This document shows positions 34,386-43,438 of a DNA stretch of 64,000 nt, piece after piece. Position numbers and translations under genes: made by a program. Position 1 is the stretch's first letter. Each line of letters begins with the position of its first letter. Origin of the DNA: Pseudonocardia phyllosphaerae (GTDB taxonomy: Bacteria; Actinomycetota; Actinomycetes; Mycobacteriales; Pseudonocardiaceae); contig NZ_JBKGXS010000003.1 in the NCBI RefSeq assembly GCF_046546475.1, positions 124,001 through 188,000 on the forward strand. Direction: 5' to 3'. Below the pieces are notes generated by a model that did no database searches, was not told where the DNA came from, and saw only the letters and a program-made list of their open reading frames with translations.

Positions 34386-35492
34386 ATGCGGGCGATCTGG
34401 AGCGGGGCCGTGTCGTTCGGCCTGGTCAGCGTGCCGGTCAAGGTGTACTCGGCGACGTCCAACCACGACGTGCGGTTCCACCAGGTCCACGACACCGACG
34501 GCGGCCGGATCCGCTACAAGCGGACCTGCGAGGTGTGCGGCGAGGAGGTCCAGTACGCCGACATCGCCAAGGGCTACGACACCCCCGAGGGCGAGCTGAT
34601 CACCCTCGACGACGGCGACCTCGCCTCGCTGCCCGTGTCGACCAGCCACGAGATCGACGTCGTCGAGTTCGTCCCGGCCGACCAGGTCGACCCGCTGCTG
34701 TTCGACAAGAGCTACTACCTCGAGCCCGAGACCAAGGCCGCCAAGCCCTACGCGCTGCTGCGTGAGGCGCTGGAGGAGACCGACCGGATGGCCGTGGTCA
34801 AGGTGGCGCTGCGCCAGCGCGAGACCCTGGCCCTGCTGCGGGTGCGCGGCAAGGCGATCGTGCTGCAGACGATGATCTGGCCGGACGAGGTGCGCGAGCC
34901 CGAGTTCGACGTCCTCGACGCCGACGTGGACCTGAAGCCGCAGGAGCGGCAGATGGCGTCGTCGCTGGTGGAGAGCATGGGCGCCGACTTCGACCCGGAC
35001 GAGTTCACCGACGAATACCGCGACGCGATGGTCGACCTGATCGAGGCCAAGCGCTCCGACGGCGACGCCCGCCCCGCCCCGGCCGCCGAGTCCGAGGAGA
35101 CCGGCGCGGACTCGATGGGCGACCTGCTGGCGGCGCTGCAGGCCAGCGTGGACGCCGCCCGCTCCGGCAAGGAGGACACCGACCAGCCGGCCGCGGAGTC
35201 CACGCCGGCGAAGTCCAGCGCGTCGAGGTCCACGGCAGCGAAGTCCACCGGGTCGAAGTCCACAGCAGCGAAGTCCACCGCGGCAAAGTCCACACCGAAG
35301 GGCTCCGGGGCGGCGGAGCCGAAGACGGCGGCGGCCTCCGAGACCTCCGGATCCGACGGCGACGCCGAGAAGCCGAAGTCCGGCTCCACCCGGTCCCGGG
35401 CGCGGAAGTCCACCGAGGCCGGCGACACCGGCTCGGGGACCTCCGGCACGAAGACGACCACCCGCCGTCGTTCCACCCGCAAGACCGCCTGA
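34386..35492 (+). CDS. ku: Ku DNA end-binding protein
   Basis: A 368-aa bacterial Ku that binds double-strand ends as a homodimer and recruits the ligase. It has the opening MRAIWSGAVSFGLVSVPVK, the core YKRTCEVCGEEVQYADIAKGYD, FDKSYYLEPE and QTMIWPDEVREPEFDVL. The last ~110 residues are a low-complexity Lys/Ser/Thr tail with repeats of the type AAKST, like the extended basic tails of some actinobacterial Ku that contact DNA. ATG at 34386 has GAGGGGGA 8 nt upstream. Confidence 0.95.
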   Translation: MRAIWSGAVSFGLVSVPVKVYSATSNHDVRFHQVHDTDGGRIRYKRTCEVCGEEVQYADIAKGYDTPEGELITLDDGDLASLPVSTSHEIDVVEFVPADQVDPLLFDKSYYLEPETKAAKPYALLREALEETDRMAVVKVALRQRETLALLRVRGKAIVLQTMIWPDEVREPEFDVLDADVDLKPQERQMASSLVESMGADFDPDEFTDEYRDAMVDLIEAKRSDGDARPAPAAESEETGADSMGDLLAALQASVDAARSGKEDTDQPAAESTPAKSSASRSTAAKSTGSKSTAAKSTAAKSTPKGSGAAEPKTAAASETSGSDGDAEKPKSGSTRSRARKSTEAGDTGSGTSGTKTTTRRRSTRKTA

Positions 35493-35517
35493 GCGGTCCC
35501 CCGGACCCGGCCCGGGG

Positions 35518-36909
35518 TCAGGGCCCGAAGCTGGACTCCTCGGGCTTCCGGTCCTCCTTGAGCGCGCCGAACAGCTGCTGCGAGCGGGTCTTGTCCCAGC
35601 GCAGCGTGCTGCCCGCACCGGCACCGGCGACGGGCACGGTCGTCGCGACGCCGTCGCCACCGGAGACGCCCTTCATCCCCCAGGCGAGCCCGGCGACGTT
35701 CCACAGGTGGTCGGAGTCGTCGACGGTGATCGTGCCGGTGATCGCCGAGGCCAGCGGCACCGTGCGGAACGGGTTGATCAGCGTCAGCGGGCTGGTCGCC
35801 TTGGCCAGCAGCACCGAGAGGAACTCGCGCTGGCGCTTGACCCGGTCGAAGTCCGAGCCGGGGGTGGCGCGGGTGCGCACGTAGCCGAGCGCGGTGCCGC
35901 CGTCGAGCTCCTGGCAGCCGGCCTTGATGTCCAGGCCCGCCTTCGGGTCCTTGATCGCCTCCGGGATGCACATGTCGACGCCGCCGACCGCGTCCACGGC
36001 GCCGACGAAGCCGCCGAACCCGACCTCGACGTAGTGGTCGATCTTGAGGTCGGTGGCCTGCTCGACGGTCTGCACGAGCAGCGGCGGGCCGCCCATCGGG
36101 AACGCGGCGTTGATCTTGTTGCTGCCGTGCCCCGGGATCGGGACGTAGGAGTCACGCGGGATCGAGACGAGCACGCTGCCGGAGCTTCCGGTGTGCAGCA
36201 GCATGATCGTGTCGGTGCGCTGGCCCGCCGCGTCACCGGTGGCGAGGCGTTCCTCGTCCTCGGAGCTCAGGCCCTCGCGACTGTCCGAGCCCACGATCAG
36301 GTAGTTGGTGCCGTCGGAGCTGATGTCGGTGTCCGACAACGCCTGCACCCGGGTCATGTGCTGGTCCAGGTACACGCCGAACGCGACGAGCGCGAGCAGC
36401 ACGACGGCGAGCAGCGCCTTCCAGCGCGGGCCGCGCAGGCCACCGCGGAAGCGGGCCCACTCGGGCATCGACGGGCCACGGGTGACCCGCCCGTCACGCG
36501 GCGCCTGCGACGCCGGGTGGACCCGGGCACCCGCGGCGCCACCGGGCACCTCGGCCTTGCGGGTCCGGTTCGGGCCACGCGGCGGCGGGGCGGCACCGGC
36601 GGCACCACCGGCGCCGCGGCCGGGCGGCGGCTGACGCAGCGGGCCACGGCCCCGGTTGCCCGGTGCGGGCGGCGGGGACTGCTGCGGCGGGGACGGCGGC
36701 GGCAACGGGCGGTTGCCGCGCGGCGGCTGCGGCGGCGGCCCCTGCGGGCGCCTGCCCTGCGGTGGCGGCTGCTGCGGGGGCTGCTGGGGCGGGCGGCGGA
36801 ACCGCCCGGAGATCCAGGGACGGCGCGGACCGTTACCCCCGCCGGGTCCGCCCCGACCCGGCGGTGGCCCGCCACGCGGTGGCGGACCGCCACGGAAACC
36901 TCCGGCCAT
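35518..36909 (-). CDS. LytR-CpsA-Psr family cell-wall ligase
   Basis: A 463-aa membrane protein that attaches glycopolymers (arabinogalactan or teichoic-type) to peptidoglycan. Residues 1-150 are a Pro/Gly/Arg-rich cytoplasmic region (GGPPPRGGPPPGRGG and more). One membrane helix is near 167-185 (ALLAVVLLALVAFGVYL). The LCP domain has NYLIVGSDSR, RTDTIMLLH, VSIPRDSYVPIPG, NKINAAF, VGGVDMC and LGYVRTR, carrying the conserved Asp/Arg residues. ATG at 36909 has GGGAG nearby. Divergent from the phosphorylase gene. Confidence 0.92.
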   Translation of the reverse strand: MAGGFRGGPPPRGGPPPGRGGPGGGNGPRRPWISGRFRRPPQQPPQQPPPQGRRPQGPPPQPPRGNRPLPPPSPPQQSPPPAPGNRGRGPLRQPPPGRGAGGAAGAAPPPRGPNRTRKAEVPGGAAGARVHPASQAPRDGRVTRGPSMPEWARFRGGLRGPRWKALLAVVLLALVAFGVYLDQHMTRVQALSDTDISSDGTNYLIVGSDSREGLSSEDEERLATGDAAGQRTDTIMLLHTGSSGSVLVSIPRDSYVPIPGHGSNKINAAFPMGGPPLLVQTVEQATDLKIDHYVEVGFGGFVGAVDAVGGVDMCIPEAIKDPKAGLDIKAGCQELDGGTALGYVRTRATPGSDFDRVKRQREFLSVLLAKATSPLTLINPFRTVPLASAITGTITVDDSDHLWNVAGLAWGMKGVSGGDGVATTVPVAGAGAGSTLRWDKTRSQQLFGALKEDRKPEESSFGP

Positions 36910-37023
36910 CCCCACTCCCGTGCTCGTCCGGCTGGTCGCGCTCGACCTTTTCGTCACCGAACGCGTCGGCCGCGACGGTACCGGGACCACGCCCTGGGAT
37001 ACGGGAGGGCAGGATCTTTTCCG

Positions 37024-37803
37024 ATGGACGATCCGATTCCGCTGCTCGAGGACGACCTCGACGCCGACGGTGTCATCCGCGCCGAGGCGATCTGCCCGCG
37101 CCGATCCGACATGCCCGCCGCGGCCGTCATGTGCTGGTTCCCCGAGGTCGTCGACGCGGTGGGGGCGTCCGCACGGCCGATCGCGACGCTGCGCTCCGAG
37201 CTGGGCCGCACCCCGGTCTGGGAGACCCGCGGCCCCGGCGGGACCCCGGTCGCGGTGATCCATCCGGGGATCGGCGCGCCGCTCGCCGCGATCTTCCTGG
37301 AGGAGATCGTCGCGATGGGGGCGCGGACGGTCATCGGCGTCGGCGGGGCCGGGGCGCTGCGTCACGAGCTGACCCTCGGGCACGCCGTCGTCCTGGACAG
37401 CGCGCTGCGCGACGAGGGCACCTCGCTGCACTACCTGCCGCCCTCGCGCACCGTCGACGCCGACCCGGAGGGCGTCACGGCGCTCACCGCAGTCCTCGGC
37501 GAGGCGGGCGTCCCCGCCGTGACCGGGCGTTCCTGGACCACCGACGCGATCTTCCGGGAGACCCCGGAGCGGGTCGCTCGGCGCCGCGAGGAGGGGTGCG
37601 CGGTCGTCGACATGGAGGCGTCCGCGCTGGTCGCGGTGGCCCGCAGGCTCGGTGTCAGCTACGGGCAGGTGTTCCTCGCCGCGGACTCCCTGGCCGGGCC
37701 GGAGTGGGAGCACCGCGGCTGGACGACCGCCCGCGACGCCCGGGCCGGGCTGTTCGACCTCGCACTCGCGGCCGCCGAGCGCTGGGGGGCCGACCGGCGC
37801 TAG
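37024..37803 (+). CDS. Nucleoside phosphorylase family protein
   Basis: A 259-aa protein of the PNP/UDP family (uridine phosphorylase-like). HPGIGAPLAAIFLEEIVAMGART and GVGGAGALRHELTLGHAVVLD form the phosphate and base region. VDMEASALVAVARRLGV carries the ribose-binding Met-Glu. It cleaves a nucleoside with phosphate; the exact base is not evident. ATG at 37024. It ends 10 nt before the epimerase gene and may be the first gene of that transcript. Confidence 0.88.
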   Translation: MDDPIPLLEDDLDADGVIRAEAICPRRSDMPAAAVMCWFPEVVDAVGASARPIATLRSELGRTPVWETRGPGGTPVAVIHPGIGAPLAAIFLEEIVAMGARTVIGVGGAGALRHELTLGHAVVLDSALRDEGTSLHYLPPSRTVDADPEGVTALTAVLGEAGVPAVTGRSWTTDAIFRETPERVARRREEGCAVVDMEASALVAVARRLGVSYGQVFLAADSLAGPEWEHRGWTTARDARAGLFDLALAAAERWGADRR

Positions 37804-37813
37804 GTTGCGGCCC

Positions 37814-38875
37814 GTGCGAGTTCTGATCACCGGCGGTGCCGGCTTCATCGGGTCCCACGTCGCCGACCGGTACGCCGCCGACGGCCACGACGTCGTGCTC
37901 CTCGACGCGCTGCTCCCGCAGGCGCACGGCGAGGGCGCGGTCCCGGAGTCGCCGTACGAGCTGATCCACGGCGACGTCCGCGACGCCGAGCTGCTCCGCT
38001 CGCTGCTGCCCGGGGTGGACGCGGTCTGCCACCAGGCCGCGATGGTCGGCCACGGCGTCGACCCGTCCGACGCGCCCGACTACGCCATGCACAACGACCT
38101 GGGCACCGCGGTGCTGCTCGCCGAGATGTACGAGGCGAAGGTCGAGCGGATGGTGCTCGCCGGGTCGATGGTCGTCTACGGCGAGGGCCGCTACCTGTGC
38201 CCGGAGCACGGCGTCGTACGGCCGGGGCCGCGGGCGTTCGCCGACATCGACGCGGGCCGGTTCGAGCCGCGCTGCCCGGAATGCGGGCAGGAGCTGGCCT
38301 CGGAGCTGGTGCCCGAGACCGCACCGGTCGACCCGCGCAGCACCTACGCCGCCACCAAGCTCGCCCAGGAGCACCTCGCGAGCTCGTGGGCCCGCCAGAC
38401 CGGCGGCAGCGTCTGGTCGCTGCGCTATCACAACGTCTACGGCCCGCGGATGCCCCGCGACACCCCCTACGCCGGCGTCGCGTCGATCTTCCGGTCGGCG
38501 CTCGAGCGCGGCGAGGCCCCGCGGGTGATGGAGGACGGCCGGCAGCGCCGCGACTTCGTGCACGTCACCGACGTGGCGGCAGCCAACGCGGCCGCGCTGG
38601 CGGCCGACCCCGAACCGTCCGGGTTCGGCGCGGCGAACGTCTGCTCGGGCGAGCCGCACACCATCGGCGACCTCGCCGAGGAGCTGGCCCGAGCGATGGA
38701 CGGCCCGGCACCGGTGATCGCCGGCGGTGCCCGGCCCGGGGACGTGCGGCACGTCGTCGCCGACCCGTCGTACGCCGCCGAGCGGCTCGGGTTCCGCGCC
38801 AGGGTGGGGTTCGCCGAGGGCATCACCGCCTTCGCGACCGACCCGCTGCGATCACCCTCGCGGGTGAATTCCTGA
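37814..38875 (+). CDS. NAD-dependent sugar epimerase with zinc-ribbon insert
   Basis: A 353-aa short-chain dehydrogenase of the nucleotide-sugar epimerase group. It has Rossmann motif GGAGFIGSH, catalytic YAATK (Tyr/Lys), substrate region YHNVYGPRMPRDTPYAGV, and ending LGFRARVGFAEGI. Around residues 130-165 there is an insert with CPEHG and CPECG, likely one zinc site, as seen in the dTDP-L-rhamnose 4-epimerase-like subfamily. GTG at 37814 opens with VRVLITGGAG. It starts a plus-strand run of seven closely packed genes, with a GT2 next. Confidence 0.87.
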   Translation: MRVLITGGAGFIGSHVADRYAADGHDVVLLDALLPQAHGEGAVPESPYELIHGDVRDAELLRSLLPGVDAVCHQAAMVGHGVDPSDAPDYAMHNDLGTAVLLAEMYEAKVERMVLAGSMVVYGEGRYLCPEHGVVRPGPRAFADIDAGRFEPRCPECGQELASELVPETAPVDPRSTYAATKLAQEHLASSWARQTGGSVWSLRYHNVYGPRMPRDTPYAGVASIFRSALERGEAPRVMEDGRQRRDFVHVTDVAAANAAALAADPEPSGFGAANVCSGEPHTIGDLAEELARAMDGPAPVIAGGARPGDVRHVVADPSYAAERLGFRARVGFAEGITAFATDPLRSPSRVNS

Positions 38876-38962
38876 CCGGTCGTCCGAACCGGACCGGGCC
38901 GAACGTCCGAACACCTTCCCGACCAGCGGGCGATTCCCGAGCGGAGAGGCCACGATCGCGAC

Positions 38963-39610
38963 GTGCATCCGGAGATCGTTCTTCCCTGCCTCGACGAGGC
39001 GGAGGCGCTGCCCCACGTACTGGCGCGGATGCCGGCGGGGTGGCCGGTGATCGTCGTCGACAACGGGTCGACCGACGACACCGCACAGGTGGCCCGGGAC
39101 CTGGGTGCCCGGGTCGTCGTCGAACCCCGGCGGGGCTACGGCGCGGCCGTGCACGCCGGTCTGGAGGCCGCGACCGGTGAGCTGGTCGCCTTCCTCGACG
39201 GCGACGGCTCGCTCGACCCCGGGGTGCTGCCCGGGATGGCGGAGACGGTCGCCGCGGGGTGGGCCGACATCGCCGTCGGACGCCGGGTGCCGGACTCGGC
39301 CGGGGTCTGGCCGTGGCACGCCCGCGCCGCCAACGCCGTCATCGCGGCGATGCTGCGGGCCCGCGGCGTCCCGGTGCACGACATCGCCCCGGTCCGCGTC
39401 GCCCGGCGGAAGGCGCTGCTGGACCTGCAGATCGCCGACCGCGCCTTCGGCTACCCGCTGGAGCTGCTGCTCCGTGCCGGGCAGGCCGGGTGGCGGTTCC
39501 ACGAGATCCCGGTCGCCTACGCCCGCCGCGCCGGTGGCCGCAGCAAGGTCTCCGGCTCGGTGAAGGGCACCGTCCGCGCCGGTCGCGACATGACGAGGCT
39601 GCTGCGATGA
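38963..39610 (+). CDS. Family 2 glycosyltransferase
   Basis: A 215-aa cytoplasmic GT-A glycosyltransferase resembling polyprenyl-phosphate sugar synthases but without membrane helices. IVLPCLDEAEALPHVL at the start, VVDNGSTDDTAQVARDLGA for nucleotide binding, and AFLDGDGSLDPG with the metal-binding Asp-x-Asp. The later motif RRKALLDLQIADRAFGYPLEL is shared with the DUF2064-linked GT2 group. GTG at 38963. Its stop overlaps the start of the next gene by 4 nt. Confidence 0.88.
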   Translation: MHPEIVLPCLDEAEALPHVLARMPAGWPVIVVDNGSTDDTAQVARDLGARVVVEPRRGYGAAVHAGLEAATGELVAFLDGDGSLDPGVLPGMAETVAAGWADIAVGRRVPDSAGVWPWHARAANAVIAAMLRARGVPVHDIAPVRVARRKALLDLQIADRAFGYPLELLLRAGQAGWRFHEIPVAYARRAGGRSKVSGSVKGTVRAGRDMTRLLR

Positions 39611-40314
39611 GCGCCGCGGTGACCACGGTGACCACAGTGGTGCTCGCGAAGGCACCGGTCCCGGGCCGGGTGAAGACCCGGCTCTGTCCCCCCGCCACGG
39701 CCGAGCAGGCCGCCGGCATCGCCGCCGCGGCGCTGCTCGACACCCTCGACGCCGCCGCCGGTGTGCCCGGCGGGACGGTCGTCGCGATCACCGGGGTGCG
39801 CGGCGAGGCGGTGCACGCGGCCGAGCTGGCCGACCGCCTGGCCGGGGCGGGCGTCGTCGAGCAGCGCGGCGAGTCGCTCGGCGAGCGGATCGCCGCCGCG
39901 CACGCCGACGCCGCCGCGCTGCACCCCGGACGCCCGACGCTGCAGGTCGGGATGGACACCCCGCAGGCGTCCGCGGAGCTGCTGGGCCGGTGTGCCGCAC
40001 GGCTTTCCGAGCCCGGTGTCGACGCCGTCCTGGGCCCGGCCACCGACGGCGGCTGGTGGGTTCTCGGGCTCAACGACCCGTCCGCGGCCGCCGCTCTCAC
40101 CGACGTCCCCACCTCCCGCGACGACACCGGTGACCGGACGCTGGCCGCGCTGCGGGCGGCCGGGCTGCACGTCGAGACCGTCGAGCCGCTGACCGACGTC
40201 GACACCGCCGACGAGGCCGTCGTCGTCGCCCGCGAGGTGCCCGGCAGCCGGTTCGCCGCCGCCGTCGCCGACGCGTTCGCCGAGGGGTGGGGCCCCGAGG
40301 AGGTACCCGCATGA
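39607..40314 (+). CDS. DUF2064 glycosyltransferase-A-like protein
   Basis: A 235-aa protein of the TIGR04282/DUF2064 family (GT-A fold, molybdopterin nucleotidyltransferase-like). It has LAKAPVPGRVKTRLCPP at the start, QRGESLGERIAAAHADA, IGM-type MDTPQASAELL, GPATDGGWWVLGL and PTSRDDTGDRTLAALRAAG. Its start ATG overlaps the GT2 stop (ATGA) and its stop overlaps the methyltransferase start. Function is unproven; the fused or adjacent pairing with GT2 is widespread. Confidence 0.88.
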   Translation: MSAAVTTVTTVVLAKAPVPGRVKTRLCPPATAEQAAGIAAAALLDTLDAAAGVPGGTVVAITGVRGEAVHAAELADRLAGAGVVEQRGESLGERIAAAHADAAALHPGRPTLQVGMDTPQASAELLGRCAARLSEPGVDAVLGPATDGGWWVLGLNDPSAAAALTDVPTSRDDTGDRTLAALRAAGLHVETVEPLTDVDTADEAVVVAREVPGSRFAAAVADAFAEGWGPEEVPA

Positions 40315-40931
40315 CCGCGCTCGCCGGGTTCGACGCACCGCTGGCCGGGGTGCCGTCGTCGTTGCACTGCAGCGACGGCAGCGAGATCCCGCTGGACACC
40401 CACCGCTGGACCGACCCCGCGGGCGGCTGTGACGAGTGGCTGCTGCGGCACTGCACCGGCCCGACCGTCGACCTGGGCTGCGGCCCCGGCCGGCTGCTGG
40501 TGGCGCTGGGCGCCCGCGGGGTGCCCGCCCTCGGTGTCGACGGGTCCGCGGTGGCCGCGGGCTACTGCCGGCACCACGGCGTGTCGATGCTGCGCACCGA
40601 CCTGTTCGGCCCGCTGCCCGACGAGGGATCCTGGGCGCACGTGCTGCTCGCCGACGGCAACCTGGGCATCGGCGGCGACCCGGCCGGGCTGCTCCTCCGC
40701 GCCGCACGGCTGCTCTCCCCCGGCGGGACGGTGCTGGTGGAGGTCGACCCGCGGCACCCGCACGAGTGGCGAGGCACCGCCCGCGTGAGCTGCGACGACG
40801 GTGTCTCCGATCCGCTGCCCTGGGCGATCTGCGGGTCCCGCGCGACCATCCGGGCCGCCGCCCGCGCCGGCCTGCGGGTCACCGACGTGCACCCCGGGAC
40901 GCGGGTGTTCCTGGAACTGACCCGCAGATGA
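40311..40931 (+). CDS. SAM-dependent methyltransferase
   Basis: A 206-aa class I methyltransferase with motif I TVDLGCGPGRLLVALGARG, motif II-like LLADGNLGIGGDPAGLL and motif III ARLLSPGGTVLVEVDP. The substrate-binding elements are short, and the acceptor is unknown. Overlaps the DUF2064 gene and the next gene by 4 nt each, so all three are co-translated. Context suggests modification of a sugar or lipid made by this operon. Confidence 0.87.
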   Translation: MTALAGFDAPLAGVPSSLHCSDGSEIPLDTHRWTDPAGGCDEWLLRHCTGPTVDLGCGPGRLLVALGARGVPALGVDGSAVAAGYCRHHGVSMLRTDLFGPLPDEGSWAHVLLADGNLGIGGDPAGLLLRAARLLSPGGTVLVEVDPRHPHEWRGTARVSCDDGVSDPLPWAICGSRATIRAAARAGLRVTDVHPGTRVFLELTRR

Positions 40932-42169
40932 GCCGCCGGCCGGTCCTGCGGTGGCGCAGCCCGATCCGCGGACCGTGGCTGACGTCGGTGTTCGCGCTGC
41001 CGCTGCTGGTCGGCTTCCCGGTCGTGATCCTCACGGGGCTGCTGGACTGGGTCGCCTACGGCGAGGGGCAGCACATCCCCGCCCGCGAGGACGTCGGCGG
41101 GCTGCACCTGCCGGTGTTCGGCTGGCCGGTGTCGCCTGCGTGGCTGTTCCGGCTGACCGAGGGCCTGCACGTCGGCCTCGGCATGATCCTGGTGCCGGTG
41201 GTGCTGGCCAAGCTGTGGTCGGTGATCCCGAAGCTGTTCACCGGGCCGTCGCGGAACCCGGTCGCGCTGCTGGAACGCGCCACCCTGGTGCTGCTGGTCG
41301 GCTCGGTGCTGTTCGAGATCGGCACCGGCCTGCTCAACATCCAGTACGACTACGTCTTCGGCTTCTCCTTCTACACCGCGCACTACACCGGCGCGTGGGT
41401 GTTCATCGCGTCGTTCGTGCTGCACGTGGTGCTGAAGCTGCCGACGATGGTCCGGTCGCTGCGGTCCCGCTCGCTGCGCCGGGAGCTGGCGACACCGCTG
41501 GCCGCAACCGCGCCCGAACCGCCGGACGCGCACGGTCTCGTCGCACCCGACCCGGATCCGCCGACGATGTCCCGGCGCGGCGCACTGGCCCTGGTCACCG
41601 GCGGCGCCGCGTTCGTCGCGGCACTGAGCGTGGGGCAGTTCTCGGACCCGTTGCGCCGCACCGCGCTGCTGCTCCCCCGCGGCCGGACGACCGGGCCGGC
41701 GGACTTCCCGGTGAACCGCACGTTCGTCGCGTCCGGGATCCCGGCCGACGCCGTCGGGGACGGCTGGAGCATCGAGCTCGCGGGCGGTGCGCGGACGGTC
41801 CGGCTGGACCGCGCCGCGCTGGCCGCGCTGCCCCGGCACACCGCGACGCTGCCGATCGCCTGCGTGGAGGGCTGGTCGACGTCGCAGACCTGGAGCGGGG
41901 TGCGGCTGCGCGACCTCGCCCGCGCCGCCGGGCTCGCTCCGTCGGCGGTGGGCGGCGCGACCGTCGTCTCGCTGGAGACCGCCGGTCCGTTCGCGCGGGC
42001 CGTGCTCACCGCCGAGCAGGTCCTCGCCGACGACGCGATGCTCGCCACGCACGTCAACGGCGCCGAGCTGCCCCGTGACCACGGCCGGCCGGCGCGGGTG
42101 ATCGTCCCGGCGCTGCCGGGGGTGCACAACACCAAGTGGGTCGCGCGGATCGGTTTCGACCGTGCTTAG
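40928..42169 (+). CDS. Cytochrome b561-like / sulfite-oxidase-like molybdopterin fusion
   Basis: A 413-aa membrane protein. Residues about 15-185 form a four-helix membrane module with several His (EGLHVGLGM, TAHYTGAWVF, FVLHVVLKLPT), as in di-heme cytochrome b561-type domains. After a linker and a further membrane segment (ALALVTGGAAFVAALSVGQF), residues 265-413 are an oxidoreductase molybdopterin-binding domain with the candidate ligand Cys in LPIACVEGWSTSQTW, ending LPGVHNTKWVARI. The whole is a plausible extracytoplasmic molybdoenzyme with its own quinone link. Overlaps both neighbours. Confidence 0.85.
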   Translation: MSRRPVLRWRSPIRGPWLTSVFALPLLVGFPVVILTGLLDWVAYGEGQHIPAREDVGGLHLPVFGWPVSPAWLFRLTEGLHVGLGMILVPVVLAKLWSVIPKLFTGPSRNPVALLERATLVLLVGSVLFEIGTGLLNIQYDYVFGFSFYTAHYTGAWVFIASFVLHVVLKLPTMVRSLRSRSLRRELATPLAATAPEPPDAHGLVAPDPDPPTMSRRGALALVTGGAAFVAALSVGQFSDPLRRTALLLPRGRTTGPADFPVNRTFVASGIPADAVGDGWSIELAGGARTVRLDRAALAALPRHTATLPIACVEGWSTSQTWSGVRLRDLARAAGLAPSAVGGATVVSLETAGPFARAVLTAEQVLADDAMLATHVNGAELPRDHGRPARVIVPALPGVHNTKWVARIGFDRA

Positions 42170-42632
42170 GACGGTCCTGGGCTCGCTGGTCCGGCTCGCG
42201 CTGGTCGCGGGCTGTGCCGGGCTCGCCTGGTACGCGGTGACCACGATCGTCGGCGACGATCCGTCGCTGTGGTGGATGGGCGTCTGGTTCGCGGGCGCGA
42301 TCGTGCTGCACGACCTGGTGCTCTTCCCGCTCTACGCCGGCGGGGACCGGATCCTGACCCTGCTGCTGCGTGTGTTGCCGCCGACCCGGGTCCCGCTGGT
42401 CAACCACGTGCGGATCCCGGTGCTCGGCTCCGGGCTGGCGCTGCTGATGTTCCTGCCCGGGATCATCCGGCAGGGCGGCGCCACCCATCTGGCCGCGACC
42501 GGGCTGGACCAGGAGCCCTACCGGATGCGCTGGATGTGGCTCACCGTCGCGTTGTGTGCGGTGTCGGCGGTGGTGTGGCTGGTGCGGACGCTCACCGCCC
42601 GGGCGCGGGATACGGGCAGGATGGCTCCATGA
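42162..42632 (+). CDS. Four-helix membrane protein of the same operon
   Basis: A 156-aa protein with four hydrophobic segments (LVRLALVAGCAGLAWYAV, GVWFAGAIVLHDLVLFPLY, LGSGLALLMFLPGII, LTVALCAVSAVVWLVRTL). The polar loops between contain VLPPTRVPLVNHVRIP. GTG at 42162 overlaps the stop of the molybdopterin fusion gene by 8 nt. No recognised function. The tight coupling suggests a subunit or assembly partner of the preceding redox protein. Confidence 0.75.
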   Translation: MLRTVLGSLVRLALVAGCAGLAWYAVTTIVGDDPSLWWMGVWFAGAIVLHDLVLFPLYAGGDRILTLLLRVLPPTRVPLVNHVRIPVLGSGLALLMFLPGIIRQGGATHLAATGLDQEPYRMRWMWLTVALCAVSAVVWLVRTLTARARDTGRMAP

Positions 42633-42994
42633 GCGAACCGGTCTTCGACAAGCGCGACCAGCTGGACAAGATCGCCTCCGGGCTGCTGCAGGGCGAGCAG
42701 ATCATCGCCGTCTACGACGCGATCGGGGTCGGGACCGGGTTCCTCGGCCTCACGAACCTGCGGCTCGTGCTGCAGGACAACTCGTTCGTCGGGAAGCGGA
42801 CGGCGCTGACCTCGGTGCCGTACTCCCGGGTCGGCGCGGTGTCCTTCGTGTCCGATCGCAACATGCTGGGCCGGTTCGCCAGCTCCAGCCAGATCGCGGT
42901 GACCGTCGGGACGCACACCTACGAGGTGAGCTTCCGAGGCGACGACAAGGCCAAGCACGCCCACGACGTCATCCTCTGGCACCTCGTGCACTGA
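42629..42994 (+). CDS. PH-like domain protein
   Basis: A 121-aa soluble protein with the bacterial pleckstrin-homology-like pattern: FDKRDQLDKIASGLLQGEQIIAVYDAIGVGTGFLGLTNLR, then SVPYSRVGAVSFV and a final segment VTVGTHTYEVSFRGDDKAKHAHDVILWHLV. ATG at 42629 overlaps the previous stop (ATGA). Last gene of the operon. Ligand unknown; some members help vesicle or membrane association. Confidence 0.85.
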   Translation: MSEPVFDKRDQLDKIASGLLQGEQIIAVYDAIGVGTGFLGLTNLRLVLQDNSFVGKRTALTSVPYSRVGAVSFVSDRNMLGRFASSSQIAVTVGTHTYEVSFRGDDKAKHAHDVILWHLVH

Positions 42995-43021
42995 GTCCCG
43001 CGCCCCGGGACGACTTCACAG

Positions 43022-43438
43022 TCAGGCGTCGCGGATCGCGGCGAGGAACGCCCGCAGGTCCGCGGGTCCCTCCGACGCGATGGCGTGCACCCGGCGCAGG
43101 TCGAGGTCGCCGTAGGCGTGCACGATCAGGTTCCGGAACCCGGCGGCACGTGCGAGCCGGTCGGCCAGCTCCTCGTCGACGACGCCATTGCGGCCCAGAG
43201 CACGGAACGCGTCGCCGTAGGTCGGGGGCGTGCCCAGCCCCAGCGCGACGCAGGCCGACACCGCGGTGTCGATCACCGTCTGGATCGCCTGCCAGAGGTG
43301 CAGCACGACGGCATCGGTGGCGTCGCTCATCGGTCGCAGTTCCCCGGGGTCGCCGGGAAGCCGGTCCGCCACCCGGGCCAGGTGCCGCTGCACCGTCGCC
43401 GTGCGCTCGGCCAGCAGCTCCGGACGCACCGGGCTCAT
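43022..43438 (-). CDS. hepT: HepT-like toxin (DUF86 family)
   Basis: A 138-aa HEPN-family protein. The catalytic RNase signature R-x4-H-x-Y is present as Arg102...His107, Tyr109 in RNLIVHAYGD. The surrounding helices (LHLWQAIQTVIDTAVSACVALG) fit HepT. In studied HepT/MntA systems the Tyr is AMPylated by the partner antitoxin. ATG at 43438 overlaps the stop of the upstream mntA-like gene (ATGA), the standard order with the antitoxin first. Confidence 0.88.
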   Translation of the reverse strand: MSPVRPELLAERTATVQRHLARVADRLPGDPGELRPMSDATDAVVLHLWQAIQTVIDTAVSACVALGLGTPPTYGDAFRALGRNGVVDEELADRLARAAGFRNLIVHAYGDLDLRRVHAIASEGPADLRAFLAAIRDA

